Below, one piece after another: positions 60,524 to 64,000 of a DNA stretch of 64,000 nucleotides. The DNA comes from Mariniflexile sp. TRM1-10. Its GTDB lineage: Bacteria > Bacteroidota > Bacteroidia > Flavobacteriales > Flavobacteriaceae. The translations under genes were made by a program, and so were the position numbers. The first letter of the stretch is position 1. Each line of letters starts with the position of its first letter. The notes beneath the pieces were generated by a model. That model ran no database searches and was not told where the DNA came from. It saw only the letters and a list, made by a program, of their open reading frames with translations. The stretch covers positions 1,339,501-1,403,500 of the forward strand of contig NZ_CP022985.1 in NCBI RefSeq assembly GCF_003425985.1, written 5' to 3'.

Positions 60524-63500
60524 ATGAAGTTTATAACCTGCCTCTTTTTCTTTTTTATTGGGCTTTGTGGCTTTTCGCAAAATCCAGTTTCTAACTATAG
60601 GACTAAAAAAGTTGCTGTAAAAGACAGTATTGTTATTGATACCGTAAGCATTAACCCGAACCACTTTTCAGTTAAAGCTAAAAACAATGTGCTTATTGAT
60701 TCTACTTTTTATGAAGTTGATTTTGGAAAAGCCTTTTTAAAATTTATAAAACCTATTGAAACCGATTCTATCATTATCAATTATTTAAAATACCCCGAGT
60801 TTTTAACCAAGACCTACAAACAATTAGACGATGCTATTATTGTTGAAAACACCGATAATCTTCAAAAGCTTTACCAACTTTCGCAATCCAACGATACTAA
60901 AAATTACATTCCTTTTGATGGCCTAACAACTTCTGGTAGTATTTCTAGGGGGGTTACGGTTGGCAACAACCAAAACTCGGTTTTAAATAGTGAACTAGAC
61001 CTTCAAATTTCGGGAAAACTTAGTGATAAAGTGTCCCTTCGAGCCTCTATTCAAGACGCCAACATACCGTTGCAAGAAAGTGGTTATAGCCAGCGATTGG
61101 ATGAATTCGATCAGGTTTTTATTGAACTGTACAGCGATCGTTGGAATGTGCGTGCAGGTGATATCGATTTACAAAATACCAATTCTTATTTTGCGAGCTT
61201 CTCTAAACGTGTTCAAGGTTTATCGGTAAATGCCACTTTGGGCCATGAAGAAACCGAAACCAATGTGTTTGCCGCTGGCGCTTTGGTACGTGGACAGTTT
61301 ACAAGAAGTCAGTTTAAAGCACAAGAAGGTAACCAAGGGCCTTATAAACTACAAGGGCAAAATGGCGAGTTGTTTGTGCTTATTGTGTCGGGTAGCGAAA
61401 CGGTTTATGTTAACGGAATCGTAGCGCAACGTGGTGAAGACAAAGATTATATTATTGATTATAATGCCGGTGAAATCATTTTCAATTCAACCTTTCCCAT
61501 AACGTCCGAAATGCGCATTACAGTCGATTATCAATACAGTGAACGCAACTATTCGCGTTTAGTGGCGTATGGCGGTAGCAACTTTAAAAGTGAAAAACTG
61601 AATATTGGCGTTTCGGTGTATTCTGAAAACGATGCTAAAAATCAACCTTTGCAACAAAACTTATCGGAAGGCCAAGTACAAATATTAGCGAATGCGGGAG
61701 ACGACAGAACGCAAATGGTAGCGCCATCAGAAGTTTTAGAGTCTTATAGCAATAACAGGGTTTTATATAAAAAAGAACTTATAGATGGTACTGAAGTCTT
61801 TGTGTTTTCCAATAATCCAAACGACACCTTATACCGCGTTACGTTTACCCAAGTGGGTGCCAACCAAGGCGACTATATTCTAAGCAGTACCAATGCCATT
61901 AACAACATTTATGAATACGCAGGTACTTTACAGGGAAACTATGCTCCCATAGTCCAATTAATTGCGCCAACAAAACTTCAAATAGCAGTGGTAAATGGTG
62001 ACTACAAACCCACCGAAAAAACAGATATCGGTTTTGAAATAGCTGCAAGTAAAAACGATTTAAACTTATTTTCAACTATAGACGATGCTAATAATGACGG
62101 GGTGGCCAGTAAATTTAAAATCTCACAAAACATCACTAAAAAGGATAGTTTATGGAGTCTGAAAGTTTTTGCAGATGCCGATTATATCCAGAAAAATTTT
62201 AAAACCATTGAACGTTTGTACAATGCCGAATTTAATAGGGATTGGAATTTAAATGATACTTCCACTAGTACTCCAAACATCAATTTTGGCAATCAAACCT
62301 TGCTTACTTCTGGTTTAAGTTTGAATCATCCCGAAAAAGGAAACGTTACCTATCAATTTGAGCATTTAGGTTTTTCTGAAAATTTTAATGGAAACCGCCA
62401 TGTTTTCAATACGTTTTTAGCGCTTAATAAATTTAGGATTGCATCATATTCTAGTTTTTTAAATGCCAATTCGACCACCAATACCTCAACATTTTTAAGA
62501 TCATCCAACACCATTGCGTATAGTATGAACAAAAGTTGGCTAGGCACTAAATTAGCCATTGAAGACAATGAACAAAAAACTGTTTCAACACAAGAATTAA
62601 CACCTTTAAGTCAAAAATTCAAATCGTACGAAGTGTTTTTTGGTGTTGGAGATAGCTCAAAAATTTTTACCGAAATTGGTTATAAAAACAGGGTAAATGA
62701 TAGCATTAGAAACAATCAATTGCAAAAAGTAAATACATCGAATACTTTTTATTTAGACACACAGCTTATTCAAAACACCAATACCAACTTAGCCTTATAC
62801 GCAAATTACAGAACCTTAAAAAGTGAAGATGAAACCACCGATGACGAGCAGTCTATAAATTCCCGCTTGCAATTCAACCAAAAACTTTTTAAACAATTGG
62901 TACAATGGAACACCTTATTTGAAACCAATTCTGGCACTTTACCACAACAAGATTTCACGTATGTTGAAGTAGAACCCGGACAAGGCACTTATACCTGGAT
63001 TGATTACAACGAAAACGGCATTCAGGAGTTAGAGGAATTTGAAATTGCCCAATTTCAAGACCAAGGCAAATACATTCGTGTGCTGTTACCCAATCGGGTT
63101 TATATAAAAACGCATCAAAATAGGCTGAGTCAGACGCTTACCGTTAATCCAGCGCAGTGGTCGGTCTCCGAAAATAAAACACAAAAATTCTGGTCGCATT
63201 TTTACAACCAAACTAGTTATTTGATAGATAGAAAATTAAAACGCGATGGCAGTAGTTTTAACTTAAATCCTTTTGAAAATAGTGAAGAAAACCAATTAGG
63301 ACTTCAATTAAATTTTAGGAATGTCTTGTTTTTTAATCGTGGAAAGCAACATTTTACAACATCTTACACCTACCTTTCAAACAAAACCCGCAACATTTTA
63401 TCTATTGGATTTGTTGAAAATGGATTGAAAAGCCATCAATTTAATTTCAATCATAAATTTGCCGAAAGTTGGTTGATAACACTTCAATCTGATTTTGAAA

Positions 63501-63946
63501 AAAATGAAAGCTTAAGTCAAAATTTCGCAAGTAAAAATTACTATTTTGATGAAACCCGATTAAACCCAAAATTATCCTATTTATTTAATGACAATTCGCG
63601 TTTCGATCTCTTCTACCAATATGCCAGTAAAGAAAATACCATTGGTGGTTTAGAAACTTTAAAACAACAAAAATACGGGACTTCATTTACGTTTTCTGGT
63701 AATCAAAAAAATTCTATTATTGGCGAGTTTAACTTTTTCTCCAATAAATTTGATGGCAATACTAACACACCCGTTTCATATCAAATGTTGGAAGGTTTGC
63801 AACCTGGCAAAAACTTTACTTGGAGTGTATTGGCACAAAAAAAACTAACTGATTTCTTAGACCTAAACCTAAGTTATTTTGGTAGAAAAACCGAAACCAG
63901 CAAAACCATTCATACAGGAATGGTACAATTGAAAGCTTATTTTTAA
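60524..63946 (+). CDS. Giant outer-membrane beta-barrel protein, unknown function
   Basis: A 1140-residue protein with a signal peptide (MKFITCLFFFFIGLCGFSQ, start at the ATG 60524). Beta-strands run through most of it, with words such as GSISRGVTVGNNQNSVLNSE, WNVRAGDIDLQNTNSYFASF and DYNAGEIIFNSTFPITSEMR. A periplasmic or plug-like start is followed by a barrel of dozens of strands. I do not recognise a named family; homologues exist as uncharacterised flavobacterial outer-membrane proteins. Length and a clean end suggest an intact gene. It is divergent from xth. Confidence 0.75.
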   Translation: MKFITCLFFFFIGLCGFSQNPVSNYRTKKVAVKDSIVIDTVSINPNHFSVKAKNNVLIDSTFYEVDFGKAFLKFIKPIETDSIIINYLKYPEFLTKTYKQLDDAIIVENTDNLQKLYQLSQSNDTKNYIPFDGLTTSGSISRGVTVGNNQNSVLNSELDLQISGKLSDKVSLRASIQDANIPLQESGYSQRLDEFDQVFIELYSDRWNVRAGDIDLQNTNSYFASFSKRVQGLSVNATLGHEETETNVFAAGALVRGQFTRSQFKAQEGNQGPYKLQGQNGELFVLIVSGSETVYVNGIVAQRGEDKDYIIDYNAGEIIFNSTFPITSEMRITVDYQYSERNYSRLVAYGGSNFKSEKLNIGVSVYSENDAKNQPLQQNLSEGQVQILANAGDDRTQMVAPSEVLESYSNNRVLYKKELIDGTEVFVFSNNPNDTLYRVTFTQVGANQGDYILSSTNAINNIYEYAGTLQGNYAPIVQLIAPTKLQIAVVNGDYKPTEKTDIGFEIAASKNDLNLFSTIDDANNDGVASKFKISQNITKKDSLWSLKVFADADYIQKNFKTIERLYNAEFNRDWNLNDTSTSTPNINFGNQTLLTSGLSLNHPEKGNVTYQFEHLGFSENFNGNRHVFNTFLALNKFRIASYSSFLNANSTTNTSTFLRSSNTIAYSMNKSWLGTKLAIEDNEQKTVSTQELTPLSQKFKSYEVFFGVGDSSKIFTEIGYKNRVNDSIRNNQLQKVNTSNTFYLDTQLIQNTNTNLALYANYRTLKSEDETTDDEQSINSRLQFNQKLFKQLVQWNTLFETNSGTLPQQDFTYVEVEPGQGTYTWIDYNENGIQELEEFEIAQFQDQGKYIRVLLPNRVYIKTHQNRLSQTLTVNPAQWSVSENKTQKFWSHFYNQTSYLIDRKLKRDGSSFNLNPFENSEENQLGLQLNFRNVLFFNRGKQHFTTSYTYLSNKTRNILSIGFVENGLKSHQFNFNHKFAESWLITLQSDFEKNESLSQNFASKNYYFDETRLNPKLSYLFNDNSRFDLFYQYASKENTIGGLETLKQQKYGTSFTFSGNQKNSIIGEFNFFSNKFDGNTNTPVSYQMLEGLQPGKNFTWSVLAQKKLTDFLDLNLSYFGRKTETSKTIHTGMVQLKAYF

Positions 63947-63947
63947 T

Positions 63948-63986
63948 CCTGCAAGGTTTTAAAAACCTTGAAAAACCTTGCAGGAA
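63948..63986 (+). terminator. Terminator of the giant outer-membrane protein gene
   Basis: TCCTGCAAGGTTTTT is followed by AAAAACCTTG twice and then GCAGGA, giving a nested stem CCTGCAAGGTTTTT / AAAAACCTTGCAGG (63948-63985). It directly follows the stop codon. The word AAACCTTG is repeated again at the window edge. Confidence 0.6.
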
Positions 63987-64000
63987 AAGCTAAAACCTTG

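Noticed and set aside
1..64000. CRISPR arrays, rRNA and tRNA genes
   Set aside because: I saw no regularly spaced direct repeats and no tRNA or rRNA-like stretches in any intergenic region.

Overview
The window looks like chromosome of a Flavobacteriaceae bacterium (Bacteroidota), probably marine and close to genera such as Formosa, Tamlana, Algibacter or Mariniflexile; the genus cannot be fixed from sequence reading alone. Reasons: AT-rich DNA, Bacteroidota-type promoters (a TTG-N19-TAnnTTTG match upstream of a riboswitch), a T9SS C-terminal sorting domain, the ftsX-DUF3098-uppP-truB gene order, PcrB-type prenylglyceryl phosphate synthase, DUF3127, DUF4301, DUF6443/RHS proteins and many short dyad repeats typical of this family.

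Layout. 1-7705: end of a YugP-type zinc peptidase gene, alanine dehydrogenase, a SemiSWEET sugar transporter, an IS110-family insertion sequence and a very long leuS. 7800-16112: EamA transporter, ftsX (frameshifted near its start), DUF3098, glycerate kinase, uppP, truB, two envelope proteins, a thioredoxin-like protein and tag. 16134-23117: a CE7-type esterase, then a 4.95-kb block of small accessory genes (GNAT, DinB, unknown, arylamine N-acetyltransferase, FMN reductase, PQQ-type propeller) bounded by an exact 25-bp direct repeat, one copy of which is the 3' end of aat. 23207-28096: housekeeping and regulatory genes (DUF3127, flavin reductase, histidine kinase, HIT protein, greA) and a Rieske-like lipoprotein. 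28255-33960: a thiamine-type uptake locus, with a TPP riboswitch in front of a TonB-dependent receptor and an upstream operon of pnuC, NadR-like kinase, DUF4301 and arfB. 34399-41437: a pectin (rhamnogalacturonan I) degradation cluster of two tandem PL11 lyases and a GH2 lipoprotein. 41605-51220: an orphan ParE toxin, a two-gene RHS/DUF6443 system with a variable C-terminal domain and a likely immunity gene, and a displaced RHS fragment. 51426-63946: pcrB, a phosphopantetheinyl transferase, ahcY, outer-membrane proteins, a cupin, FemAB, an aldo/keto reductase, OmpA, exonuclease III and a giant outer-membrane protein.

Most unusual points. (1) leuS carries an in-frame DUF559 (Vsr-like nuclease) domain bounded by inverted GC-rich palindromes, and a second in-frame intergenic-type repeat. 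(2) The aat-linked island has attachment-like repeats but no integrase, and its spacers repeat one another. (3) The IS110 element sits inside a host dyad repeat with CT at both junctions, leaving a 226-nt left end that is a candidate bridge RNA. (4) The RHS locus has a C-terminal tip and immunity candidate that I do not recognise, plus a duplicated hairpin/terminator module. (5) A 131-bp identical tract joins the two PL11 genes, suggesting gene conversion.
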